Below, in pieces: positions 34,067 through 43,919 of a stretch of 64,000 nucleotides of DNA (its first letter is position 1; every line of letters starts with the position of its first letter). Position numbers and translations under genes: made by a program. The notes beneath the pieces were generated by a model that was not told the DNA's origin, did not search any database, and saw only the letters and a list, made by a program, of their open reading frames with translations. The DNA comes from Diabrotica undecimpunctata (taxonomy: Eukaryota > Arthropoda > Insecta > Coleoptera > Chrysomelidae), in the NCBI RefSeq assembly GCF_040954645.1, contig NC_092804.1, positions 44,855,753 to 44,919,752 on the forward strand, read 5' to 3'.

Positions 34067-35545
34067 ATGTCGGCCACAAGGAGTCAAAGCAAAACGCAAG
34101 AAAGGAAAGAGGATAAGATAGAAGAGGAAACAATTATTGATGAAGGATCGGATAATGAAGGAAATGCTACAATAATGGAGGAAAGAAAAGAAACAGGGAT
34201 GTTAGAAAAATTATTAGCTATGATGCAAATACAGACACAACAAATACAAGAATCGTCACAAAAAATGGATAAAAATCAACTGGAAACAAAACACATAATG
34301 GATGAATCACAACAAAGAACGGAACAAAAATTGGACAATTTGGAAGAAAACCAAAGAAAAATGGAACAAAAAATGGAAACGCGTATGGACAAATATGAAA
34401 ACGAAATAAAAGTCTGTTTAGAAAGAAGTAGGGAAGAAACAGAGAGGAAAATAGAATTGCAGAGAGAAGAAATCGAAACTAAAATGAAGGATATTCAGAG
34501 TATGCAAAAAAGGGAATTAGAACAGATAGAAATAAAATTTGAAAATGCGCTACAAGAAGACCGGAAAGAAACGGAAAGGAGATTTAAACAAATTGCAGAG
34601 ATGGAGATAAGAGGAGTAGAAAGAAAGGAAGTCATCGTACATAGCACAGAAGACGTAAAAGTACGATTTGGCGGGGATATAAGGAAAATACACCCAGTGC
34701 CTTTTATAAATAACCTAAAGGAAAAAGTCAAATACATAGGACCGTTTGCAACAGCAAAGGAAACCATCAGAAACCATCTCACAGAAGAGGCAAATCTTTG
34801 GTTTGTCAGCAAGGAAGAAGAATTGGACAATTGGCAAGATTTTGAGAGAAGATTCTTAAATTATTTCTGGGGAAAAATCCAGCAACTACAAGTAAATAAA
34901 GAGTTACAAAATGGAAAATACCATGAGAGGATGGGCGTATCAGAAAAGATGTACGCATTACAACTCTATAATAATGCAAAACATTTGCAATATAATTATT
35001 CATCAGAACAATTGGTAGAGTTGATATCGCGACATTTTGAAGATACCTTGGAAGACCACATAAATCTCCAAAATTACAAGGACATTGACAGCTTATGTCA
35101 ATTTTTGCAAATGAGAGAATCACATAGGCATGAAAGAAGAGAAAGAAGACCGCAAGAAAATTATAGACAAAGAGAAAACCAAGAATATAGAGATAGAGGT
35201 CAAAATTTTAGAAGAGATTATACAAGACGAGAATTCATACCTAGACGGGGATATGAAAATAGACCGAACGGAAGAGAGAATTATGAACCCAGAACCCAGA
35301 GATGGAATGAAAACAGGGATCGGGAAAATCAGAGTAGAAATAACCGCCCATACCAAGGAAACAGATACAATAACCCACGGAATGAACAGGAATCTCGCGG
35401 TAATCGATACGGGAATGATAGACCAAAAGAGAACAGAAGAGAAATAAATAATATGCAAAGAGAAGAAAATGAATATGAGAGAGAAGATGACGGGAGAGAA
35501 AACACAGAAGAACAACAGGCGTGTTTTCAAGAAGGCGCTCACTAA
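34067..35545 (+). CDS. gag: Gag polyprotein
   Basis: 492 residues from ATG 34067; I prefer it to the upstream in-frame ATG at 33914 because its context (GAACATG) is better and the earlier 51 residues look like leader. Residues 1-190 are a charged, coiled-coil-forming Glu/Lys/Gln-rich region. Around residues 195-355 is a retrotransposon gag (capsid-like) domain with LTEEANLWFVSKEEELDNWQ and FERRFLNYFWG. The last 100 residues are rich in Arg, Asn, Glu and Tyr, presumably an RNA-binding nucleocapsid. There is no CCHC zinc knuckle, as in some Ty3/gypsy gags. It forms the cytoplasmic particle. It overlaps pol in the -1 frame. Confidence 0.85.
   Translation: MSATRSQSKTQERKEDKIEEETIIDEGSDNEGNATIMEERKETGMLEKLLAMMQIQTQQIQESSQKMDKNQLETKHIMDESQQRTEQKLDNLEENQRKMEQKMETRMDKYENEIKVCLERSREETERKIELQREEIETKMKDIQSMQKRELEQIEIKFENALQEDRKETERRFKQIAEMEIRGVERKEVIVHSTEDVKVRFGGDIRKIHPVPFINNLKEKVKYIGPFATAKETIRNHLTEEANLWFVSKEEELDNWQDFERRFLNYFWGKIQQLQVNKELQNGKYHERMGVSEKMYALQLYNNAKHLQYNYSSEQLVELISRHFEDTLEDHINLQNYKDIDSLCQFLQMRESHRHERRERRPQENYRQRENQEYRDRGQNFRRDYTRREFIPRRGYENRPNGRENYEPRTQRWNENRDRENQSRNNRPYQGNRYNNPRNEQESRGNRYGNDRPKENRREINNMQREENEYEREDDGRENTEEQQACFQEGAH
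35491..35545 (+). other. gag-pol overlap, -1 frame
   Basis: The pol frame is open from 35491 (after TGA 35488-35490) and gag stops at 35543-35545, so 55 nt overlap. Pol lies -1 to gag and has no ATG here, which implies ribosomal frameshifting. No canonical X XXY YYZ heptamer is in register; A GAA AAC (35497-35503) and G TGT TTT (35521-35527) are the nearest. Confidence 0.7.
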
Positions 35546-38500
35546 AAACGAAGAAACAAACAGGAATTTTTTGTCACCCCAAGGAATTTATTAAACTGGC
35601 AGGAAACAATGAAAAGAGAAATGGAGTTAATTTAAAATTTGTGGATGGATTTATAAATGAGAAACCAATTAAAATTATGATAGACACAGGCTCTGAAATA
35701 ACACTGGTCAACAGAAAATTAATCGAAGAAGTAAATTTAACAAGTCTAATTTATAAAATACCTAGGGTGAATTTAGTGGGCGCAAATAAACGGACATTGG
35801 CAACAATAAATGAAGGTATACGAGTAATGGTACGATTGAAAAAAAATATGTATGCACTTCAATGTGTAATAATGCCGAATATGTCACATGACATGATTGT
35901 AGGCGTTGACGAATTAACGGAAAAACATGTAGTGATCGACTTCAAAACCAATACGATGAAAATAACCAAGGAAAAAGAAGAAGAACAGGATAAGGAACAA
36001 GAGAAACAAATTACGGACGAATCAGAGAAAGAACAAACGGTGGAAATGAACCTGGCGACGAAGAAAGGAAAAGGAAGAAAGAGGGGAAAAGGTCTGAAAA
36101 AGATCAAAGAAAAAAAAACCTGGGATTCCTCAAAAGATGAGACGAGCTCAGGAGAAGAAGATGGAAAAATTTTGACAAGAAATAAAAGCAAAACTTGGGA
36201 TTCCTCAAAAGAAGAGACGAGCCCAACAAAAAAAAACACAAAGGAAAATGAAGAGGACACAATGGAGACAGTGGTGTTTGAAGAAGACACGGAGTACACG
36301 GTGAATATGTGCGAAAAATTTGATGGGAGAAAAAAAAAATTGATATGTGGAGAAGGCAAAGAAAATGATTTGCGTATAATTTTAAGAGACTATGAAACGC
36401 TGATAAATGAGGAAAACCGAGTGGCCACAAAATACGAGCACTCATTTGAGGTGAAAAACTTGAGAAATTTTCGATCGAAGACTTATCCAATTCCTTATAA
36501 GTATCGGCAAGAAGTAAAGCAAGAAATCAAAAAAATGTTGGAAGATCAAATCATTGAGAGATGTGACTCACCCTATATTAACCCAATTGTGATAGTGAAG
36601 AAGAGCAGTGGAGAGTTAAGACTCTGTTTAGATGCCCGAAATATCAACCAACACACAGTATCACAATATGAATCACCGTTAAATATCGAGGCCATTTTTG
36701 GAAGGATCACGGGATCACATATTTTCTCAAAAATTGATCTAAAGCATAGTTTTTGGTTAATACCTTTGGCTGAAAAGTGTAGAAACTACACTGCCTTTTC
36801 AATTGATGGTATAGTATACCGATTTAAGGTAGTTCCGTTTGGATTACAAAGCGCCTGTGCAGCACTTGTACGAGCTTTGCATACCATTTTGAATCACCAT
36901 GAAGAGTTCATCGTCCATTACATCGACGATTTATTAATTTTTTCACAAGATATGCAGAGTCATGTGGAACATATCAAAATAATTTTGAAAGAATTGGACA
37001 CAGCGGGATTAAAACTAAACATTGAAAAATGTCAATTTTTTCAAAAGGAAGTGATTTATTTGGGTTTCAAACTTGACACCGAAACTGTAAGTCTAGCCGA
37101 GGACAGAGTAAAGCTCATCGACGAATACCCAAGACCAACAAATCTAAAAACATTGCGAGGGTTTCTCGGTACGATAAATTATTTCAAGAAATTAATTCCC
37201 GATTTAAGCCAAAAAGAAATTCCTTTAATAAAATTGTTAAAGAAAGGGACAAAATGGAATTGGAAAGAAGAACAGGAGGAAGCTTTCAAAATATTGAAAC
37301 AAGAATTTGCTAAAGGAACAAAAATATATCACCCTATTTACAATTTGCCGTTTATACTCCGTACGGATGCGTCGATACAGAAATTTGCAGGAGTGTTGTC
37401 GCAAATACAAAACGGCCAAGAGGTTCCGATATGTTTTATATCTCGAGTGACTAAAACACATGAGAGAAAATACAGTGTCACCGAGTTGGAATTCGCCAGT
37501 GTACTATTTTGCGTAAACAAATTAAGGTTTTACTTATTGGGAGCTAAATTCACCATCGAAACGGATCATGCAGCATTGATACACATCATGAAGAATCGAT
37601 TGGTAAATAACAGAATACACAGAGGCATTCTGCTCTTACAAGAGTATGATTTCCAATTTCGATACATCAAAGGGAAAGACAACATAATAGCTGACGCTTT
37701 AACACGGGACGAAGATACAGGAAAAAAGGAGACAATTACATTACATGTGGGATTGAATATACTGACACAAGACGAAGGGATATTTTCGTTAAATGAGATA
37801 AGGACCGACCAGGAAGGCCTAGAAGAAAGAGAAAAGAGAAGAGCAGAGCTAGAAAACGAGATATTTTTTAAGAGAATAGACGGAAAGGAATTATATTTAG
37901 TGACACCGACATTGGCAGAAAGAATCATCAAGAAACTACACGAGGAAAATGGACATATTGGCAGTAGAAAGGTATGGCTTGTATTTAGGGAAAACTACAT
38001 CAGTCGACAAGATTACCGCATTGCAAAAGAGATCACACAGAAATGCGAAGTATGCCAGAAATACAAGAGCAGGAATTTTAAAAACGAAAATATTGCAAAG
38101 AGCATTGTTTCCCGGAACAACCTGGACATTATAGCCATCGACATGTTAAGCGATCTAATTGTGACCACGCAAAGGAACAAGCATATTCTGGTGATGGTGG
38201 ATGTGTTCTCAAAATACGTAAAATTATATAGTTGCCGCACCACAAAAGGGGAAGAAATATTGAGAAAAATAGACAATTTCATCGCTACGGTAGGAACCCC
38301 AAGAAAAATTTTACTAGACAATGCAACGTACTTCCGAAATGATCGTTTCAAGGGACAGCTTAGAGAACGGGGAATCGAGACGAACTTTGTAAGCATCAGG
38401 CATCCCCAAAGTAATCCTTCTGAGCGATTTATACAAGAGGTAACGAAATTTCTTCGTATTGCAACGAATGGTCAACATCGGCGATGGGACAGAAAATTGG

Positions 38501-38922
38501 GAGAAATAGAGATGTACCTAAATTCCATGCCAAGTACAGTAACGAAAGAAACACCAGAATACATCATGAAAGGCGTCATGCCGATAAGACCGTGGGAAGA
38601 TCCAGAACAAAGAGAGTATCGACAGGTTATAGAAACCGTTCAGAGGAGATTAAGAAGAAGCAATGAGAAATACATCCAGAGACAGGGTCATAATAGGAAA
38701 CGAAGACCAGTAACTTTCCAAAAGGGTGACAAAGTAATGGTAAGAGCATTAAGAGTGTCAAATCTTCAGACCGGTATTTGCGCAAAATTGATGCCTGTTT
38801 TCGAAGGGCCATACATAGTAAACAACGAAGATGGAGTAAACAGCTATGAGTTGAAACATATGGATTCTGAAAAGATCAGAGGTATTTATAATATCCATGA
38901 TGTATATAAATATCACGAATGA
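35491..38922 (+). CDS. pol: Pol polyprotein: protease, RT, RNase H, integrase
   Basis: Open for about 1143 codons. Protease: KIMIDTGSEITLV (DTG, near 35680). A Lys/Glu/Ser linker (35960-36330) contains a repeated KTWDSSK block. RT: SKIDLKHSFWLIPL, VVPFGLQSA, HYIDDLLIF (YIDD, near 36920). RNase H: LRTDASIQKFAGVLSQ and YSVTELEFASVLF. Integrase: zinc-binding HxxxxH (HEENGH, near 37945) and CEVC, then the DDE core in IAIDMLSD, ILLDNATYF and SNPSERFIQE, and a C-terminal MVRAL/EGPYIV block. All catalytic residues are present. Domain order is Ty3/gypsy. Translation depends on frameshifting from gag. A closer clade cannot be given by eye. Confidence 0.92.
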   Translation, partial: RERKHRRTTGVFSRRRSLKTKKQTGIFCHPKEFIKLAGNNEKRNGVNLKFVDGFINEKPIKIMIDTGSEITLVNRKLIEEVNLTSLIYKIPRVNLVGANKRTLATINEGIRVMVRLKKNMYALQCVIMPNMSHDMIVGVDELTEKHVVIDFKTNTMKITKEKEEEQDKEQEKQITDESEKEQTVEMNLATKKGKGRKRGKGLKKIKEKKTWDSSKDETSSGEEDGKILTRNKSKTWDSSKEETSPTKKNTKENEEDTMETVVFEEDTEYTVNMCEKFDGRKKKLICGEGKENDLRIILRDYETLINEENRVATKYEHSFEVKNLRNFRSKTYPIPYKYRQEVKQEIKKMLEDQIIERCDSPYINPIVIVKKSSGELRLCLDARNINQHTVSQYESPLNIEAIFGRITGSHIFSKIDLKHSFWLIPLAEKCRNYTAFSIDGIVYRFKVVPFGLQSACAALVRALHTILNHHEEFIVHYIDDLLIFSQDMQSHVEHIKIILKELDTAGLKLNIEKCQFFQKEVIYLGFKLDTETVSLAEDRVKLIDEYPRPTNLKTLRGFLGTINYFKKLIPDLSQKEIPLIKLLKKGTKWNWKEEQEEAFKILKQEFAKGTKIYHPIYNLPFILRTDASIQKFAGVLSQIQNGQEVPICFISRVTKTHERKYSVTELEFASVLFCVNKLRFYLLGAKFTIETDHAALIHIMKNRLVNNRIHRGILLLQEYDFQFRYIKGKDNIIADALTRDEDTGKKETITLHVGLNILTQDEGIFSLNEIRTDQEGLEEREKRRAELENEIFFKRIDGKELYLVTPTLAERIIKKLHEENGHIGSRKVWLVFRENYISRQDYRIAKEITQKCEVCQKYKSRNFKNENIAKSIVSRNNLDIIAIDMLSDLIVTTQRNKHILVMVDVFSKYVKLYSCRTTKGEEILRKIDNFIATVGTPRKILLDNATYFRNDRFKGQLRERGIETNFVSIRHPQSNPSERFIQEVTKFLRIATNGQHRRWDRKLGEIEMYLNSMPSTVTKETPEYIMKGVMPIRPWEDPEQREYRQVIETVQRRLRRSNEKYIQRQGHNRKRRPVTFQKGDKVMVRALRVSNLQTGICAKLMPVFEGPYIVNNEDGVNSYELKHMDSEKIRGIYNIHDVYKYHE
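36121..36227 (+). repeat. Duplicated 25-codon unit in pol linker
   Basis: TGGGATTCCTCAAAAGA starts at 36121 and recurs at 36196, encoding TWDSSKxETS twice, 25 residues apart, in an acidic linker between protease and RT. Confidence 0.8.
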
Positions 38923-39054
38923 AGATTTAAATTTGTATAAAGTAGATAGTAGGATAGGATAATACGTAGCATAAGTACAGATAGCATACAGGAAGTGCGT
39001 TTATTTTGCCTCGAGAAAATTTAGTTGCATAAATTGATAAATTTTATCGATTAC

Positions 39055-39067
39055 AAAGGCGGGGATT
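39055..39067 (+). other. Polypurine tract
   Basis: AAAGGCGGGGATT directly precedes the 3' LTR (39068). Expected primer for plus-strand DNA synthesis; one C interrupts the purines. Confidence 0.8.
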
Positions 39068-40466
39068 TGTTGTACTTTTGAATGTCCATAAGCAATAAAA
39101 AACCGATATACAAATTTTATTACTTAAATAAAAATTAAAATTATTGATATTTCATAAAGACACGGGCATATGAATTTTCAAACATCCTGTATAAGACAAA
39201 ATATGTATTTTAAGTTGTTCGAAGAATTGTTCATTAGGCCTCAGAGACAAGACTTTCAAATATTATCGATAAGAAATTTAAATAAGTCGGGTATTGTGAA
39301 ATGGTTTTACCCGGAATAAAAGTGTATATAGAAAGTGTTGAACAATGGACCGGGATTTGCGGTGGTTTTCTCCCCGAAAGATTATATCGGTAAAAGTTTA
39401 TTAACAAAAGACATTGAATTGAGAAACAGGTATCGTTTGTAGCTATTAGTAAGAAATATTTGTAAAGTAGATAGATTTAGTTAGAATAATTAAAGAAGAT
39501 TTGTTTTCTGGAATTACCCGAATGACGTTTTATAGAGAGAGTTGGGTGGTAACGATATACTCACAAGAGGTGGATGATTTTTATTGGTCAAATTTTGAAT
39601 GCAAGGAGGTTTGGTTTTGGCTATGAGATAGGAGAGAGAAAAAAAGGTTGGTTAGTCAGTTTTCGTCGTCCAAGAAGGAAGGAGCTTTGTGATTTGTGTT
39701 TGTTTGAAGTCCCGAAGACGTAATTTACCGGGTGTGTTTATTTGCGGTGGAAAAGCTGACCAGTGTGAGGAACGGGGTACAGAGAGATAGAAAACCAAAG
39801 GGCCTAAGAATATTAATAGCAGACGAAGCCGGAAACATTTGGAGATACAAGGACAGATAGGAGAAAGGTGTACGTCATCTGGACCACAATAGGAGCAGAA
39901 GCAGAGAAAGGATTTTTTTGTTGTGGCGTGGCCATAGAATTGCAACGGCAGAGAAGGAAAGGTCAGTCAAATTTCATTAGAGCCGGAATGTGATTTTCAT
40001 TTATTAATTAAGTAAATTGAATAAATAATAGAGACAGTTAATTTTGCGATCACTAAAAAAAAAGGAATTATAAAAAGAGCTTAGTTATAACACATATTAA
40101 AAATCAATGTAAAATAACATTTGGGTCCATGATAGAAAACAACTTCTCATATATTTAAAGTTAGTATATTGCAAATATTACAGGATTGATTGTTGTATAA
40201 AATTTCATTAAAATAAAGGACATCTCACATATAGTTCAGTTGAAATTCTATGTATTTTATTCAGGTCATATTACCTATCCCGATTAGGACGCCAATTGGA
40301 AAATATTTTGAATCCACGATCAAAGGTAAATCGTACAATTTAAATAGCCTGAGATTGTAATTAATTAATGCTGATTTATTGTGATTAATTGGAGATTAGT
40401 TCATTTAATAAATATAGACAGGATTTTTCCTAAGTAAGCAATATAATACAATTTAAATAGCATAAC

Positions 40467-40467
<1 letters not shown>
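39068..40467 (+). repeat. 3' LTR, 1400 bp
   Basis: Reads as identical to 32197-33596, same length, no indel. Confidence 0.95.

Positions 40468-40489
<22 letters not shown>
40468..40489. repeat. (TA)n microsatellite, right part
   Basis: Continuation of the tract interrupted by the LTR element. Confidence 0.9.
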
Positions 40490-40497
<8 letters not shown>

Positions 40498-41148
40498 CGA
40501 AAAAAGGAGTACGACCGTTAATCCAATATAAATAAGGATCACTCGAAGAGTGGTGGGTTTTTCGGTCAAAAGGTGGAGAAAAAAGACAAAGAAGTTGGCT
40601 ACTTCATCTATTTATTTGAAGACGTTTTGCTCTTTAATCAAAAAGCATCATCATTTCATCTAAAAAGCACAATATGAAAAACCAAACATCCATTGAAAAG
40701 TCAATATAAATGTGTTACCTTAAAAAGACATGTAGCAGTCAATGACATTAAATACTTAGGTTGTATAAACAATCAATTGAAACTAAATACAGTTTACAAT
40801 TTGATTCAAACATAGCACAGCAAAAGACCATGTGGTAATAGTACATGTAATTTAAAAAATAATGTAAAAAAGTTATGTAAAAAATAAGTATTTGCCGAGA
40901 ACTAACAAGATCGTAAGATCACACTTCCAACAATATGATATTAATTTATTTTGTTTTTTTTTAGGTAACATTATTGAAAAGATTAAGAGTTTATTATAGT
41001 AATATTATAAAATGTGTAATGAAGTTTCCACAAAAGCTTCCAATGCTTACAGCAGACACCCGGCATATGGGAGCACATTTCAGATCCACATAGCTATCAC
41101 GTGAAAAGACAGTGTCCTTGAAGTTAAAGCATGACATAACAAGGCAAG
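40490..41148. other. No gene; hammerhead-like hairpin
   Basis: No coding motif. On the minus strand 40653-40621 reads TGATGA, then an 8-bp stem with a 4-nt loop, then AAACGTC. This resembles a hammerhead core but departs from its consensus. The rest is AT-rich. Confidence 0.35.
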
Positions 41149-41622
41149 TTAAATAATGCAATAAGGCGGTAAGTTTAAAAAATATATGAAAAAGTAGGTG
41201 AAAACCTTGTCTGTACGAACCATTAAATGAAAGAAAAAGATGTTTAAGAACACCATCTTCCCTTCAGGGAATGGCTCGGAGAAAAAGTTTTCATTAAATC
41301 TTTGTTTCACTCCTGGAACTATTTTATTTCCGATTCGTGCATTAAAGTCACCCATAAGAATTAAGGGTTCTTCCTGAGGTATTTTATCCAGGATGGTTTG
41401 CAATTGTTCGTAGAATGCCTCTCGTTCCTCCTTAGGTTTGCAGTCCTCGGGGCTATAGATAGATATGATATTTAATTTTTGGTAGTCCATTCTGATATTC
41501 ATATGTATTATTCTTTCGGAGATATAACAGCAGTTATTTATGTTGAATCTTAACTTTCCGGATTTGAAAAACCTCAAAATCGCATTGAAGAGGAAGAGTA
41601 TAATTTTTTTCCTATTAAACAA
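41149..41622 (-). pseudogene. LINE endonuclease (EEP) domain remnant
   Basis: An open 157-codon minus frame reads IISIYSPEDCKPKEEREAFY, ILDKIPQEEPLILMGDFNAR and IGNKIVPGVKQRFNE. GDFNA is the metal-binding active-site block of LINE AP-like endonucleases, and SPEDCKPKEEREAFYEQL is specific to a LINE subfamily whose RT I recognise at 43920-44960. After RFNE the sequence degrades, and the C-terminal SDH active-site block is not seen. First and last parts of the frame are AT-driven noise. Confidence 0.7.
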
Positions 41623-43048
41623 TGCCTATACCTATACACCCGTAGAAAAAAGTTACGGGGCAAAAAAATCGCGTTTTTTCTTGTTTTTTGCTTCTTTTTT
41701 CGTCAAAAAAAATTATATTTGACTTTTCGAAGGTGACGAAATTTTACGGATTTACGAAATTGACATAGAATTTGAGTTAAAAATAAAAAACTGCCCTTTA
41801 AACACACCCCTTTAAATGGTAGCACTCCGCGGATTTTTTATATTGGGGGATTTAGTTTCTTTTAGCCCTCTTTGTTGGACATAATCAATATCCTATTAAA
41901 AAAGCAGCTAAAATTAATATGTTCTAATATCATAGTGGAGGAGTAAATTTATTAAGTACAACACTTACATTAACAAAAAGAAAATATAACACTAAATACT
42001 AAAAAAACTAATTTCCAATCCAATCATTATTTCCAATACACTGATGATCGACTTAAAAGAAGTTGGGGGTTTAAATCGTTTAAAAGACGATTTGTTTGTC
42101 AAGAGTACGTTTTCGATAACCATATCCAAGTAATATTAGTACATACTTGAATTATTCGTTCTTTTTTAAATAAATTCGTCATTATACTTAGCTTACTTTT
42201 TGAACTCTGTACATATCTAATTTAAAATACTTATCAGTTATGACAGTTTGTAGATATTATTTGGTTTACTATCTGGATATCTATTACTGTTATTTTGATG
42301 TTAAAAAGTAGCTTGGACACTTGTCAGACTTTTTGTCATTTATTGTAATAAATAAATTGTACTTTAGTCCAATTATTTATAGTTATTTTTTGTGTTTTAT
42401 TTTAAACATTTGTTTAAAATTGCAGTTTATCAATATAACACAATATAATTTAGTATACTACAAATTATTAATAACAAGTTTAAATATTTTAAAGTTAGTA
42501 CTCAGGTAGTTTCCTGATTTTTTTGCTACCCTGTAGATATCATCACAAACAATTCATTTACAGTTCAACTTACAGTCTTGGTCTGTACATTCTTTCTCCT
42601 CGCACTTTATTACTTCAAACAAATAATTATATTCTACTGAACTATGAATAAATTTACTCGCATATTGGTTATTGTTCTCTATCAATCAATAACAATAGAC
42701 AAAGGCACTGAAAATTTCGTTTGTCAAAAGATTAAGAGAAAGTTGTGGTTCCCTTGGAAATACCAATGAATACTTTTGGGAATCTACACCTTTTACAGAA
42801 AGCTGAATTACTCATAGCCAGAATTTACCTAAGTCTTTAGACAACCTATGCAAATAATGTTGTTATTAATATTTTACAAGATTTTAGATTTATTATTTTA
42901 GACAATTTCCTAGAACCAAAGGGTACTTTCATTCAATAGTTAAATACCGGTTAACACTAATGAATATTCAAATTTTGAAAAATTCACAGATTTATCACAG
43001 ATTTGCATATTTAAATTACAGTAGGTAAAAATTTAATAATATCTGTTC
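41623..43048. other. No gene recognised
   Basis: AT-rich. Poly-T/poly-A-rich words near 41660-41710. The 62-codon frame 42321-42509 is Ile/Tyr-rich and not convincing. Confidence 0.35.
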
Positions 43049-43052
43049 TTAA

Positions 43053-43284
43053 CCATAGAACCACACCGTGGGGGTCACCGGTGACCCGAGTGTTTACACT
43101 AATGTTAATAAGCAGGCGCGACTAGGGGCTATTTAGATGGGATTATACCACAACTGATTGTAATGAGAATACATTTTACATTTGTTTTAACCTTTGGATC
43201 TCCAATCCGGAAATCGTTTGTCATTGGGACTGACTGAATAGTTCGTGCATATTAAAGCATCAGGTAGTATATAACCACACAGGG
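43053..43284. repeat. TTAA-flanked unit with 16-bp palindrome
   Basis: TTAA lies at 43049-43052 and 43285-43288. Just inside the left edge is the perfect palindrome GGGTCACCGGTGACCC (43072-43087). The right edge ends ACCACACAGGG. TTAA flanks suggest a piggyBac-type MITE of 232 bp, but the ends are not good inverted repeats, so this is tentative. Confidence 0.3.
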
Positions 43285-43288
43285 TTAA

Positions 43289-43919
43289 TACTGTTACACA
43301 ATTTTAATTGAAAGTTTTTTAACTGAAGTTGTTATTGAACATATTATTGTAATCCACAATTATTAGCGATCACTGACTCAGAAAGTGAGAAATGGAATAG
43401 ATTAAATTATGATTAATAAAAGATTTCGTAACAGTATAAACTTCAGTCAAGACACACCCCGGAGCCGACATGAAATCAGACCCTAACGCACTGATTGACA
43501 AAATTAGGCTCATTCTAAAGAAGATTCGAAGATTTGACGTATAGTCCAGGCGGTATCTGTTTTGAGTTGAGTTTAAAGCATATAATGAGAGTTTTTTGCA
43601 TAAATCGCTCCAAAGTATCACTACAAATGATAATTTCAATATGAGTGAGTTATAAAATGTGGGCTAACTTTTTATTAAACAAAATATGAAAAAAATTCAA
43701 AAAATTCGATTTTTCTTCCTTTTTTTCGCATATGTCTCAAGAACTATTAGTTTTAGAATAATTTTGTTAAGAACATAAAAGTATTGTAATTAAATTTTAC
43801 TAGTTTCTAGTTTCAAATTTTAAGAATGATTATTATTAGTGAAAAAATACAAACAAAAAACAGTTAAAAAAAGGTTTTCTACAGTTCAAAACCGGACAAA
43901 ATTGTAACCAGAAGACTAT
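43289..43919. other. No gene recognised
   Basis: AT-rich. The 89-codon minus frame 43370-43639 lacks any domain I know. Confidence 0.35.

Larger units (their letters stand above)
32197..40467 (+). mobile_element. Complete Ty3/gypsy-type LTR retrotransposon, 8271 bp
   Basis: Two 1400-bp LTRs bound an internal region with, in order, a tRNA-Lys primer-binding site, long leader, gag, pol (protease, RT, RNase H, integrase) and a polypurine tract. The LTRs line up at a constant 6871-nt offset and I saw no mismatch, so insertion is recent. Both ORFs are open. The order RT-RNase H-integrase places it with Ty3/gypsy rather than copia. There is no env-like frame in the 145 bp between pol and the 3' LTR. 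It inserted into a TA microsatellite; flanks ATAT on both sides fit a 4-bp duplication, though its length is ambiguous inside the repeat. This is the only element here that looks potentially autonomous. Confidence 0.93.

Noticed and set aside
34495..36490. Several antisense frames of 100-166 codons opposite gag and pol
   Set aside because: Shadows of the purine-rich sense frames; Ser/Phe/Leu-rich with no motif.
38923..39067. Possible env gene downstream of pol
   Set aside because: Only 145 bp and no open frame, so no envelope gene is present.
43053..43284. Firm piggyBac MITE call
   Set aside because: TTAA on both sides is expected often in AT-rich DNA and the ends are not good inverted repeats; kept at low confidence.
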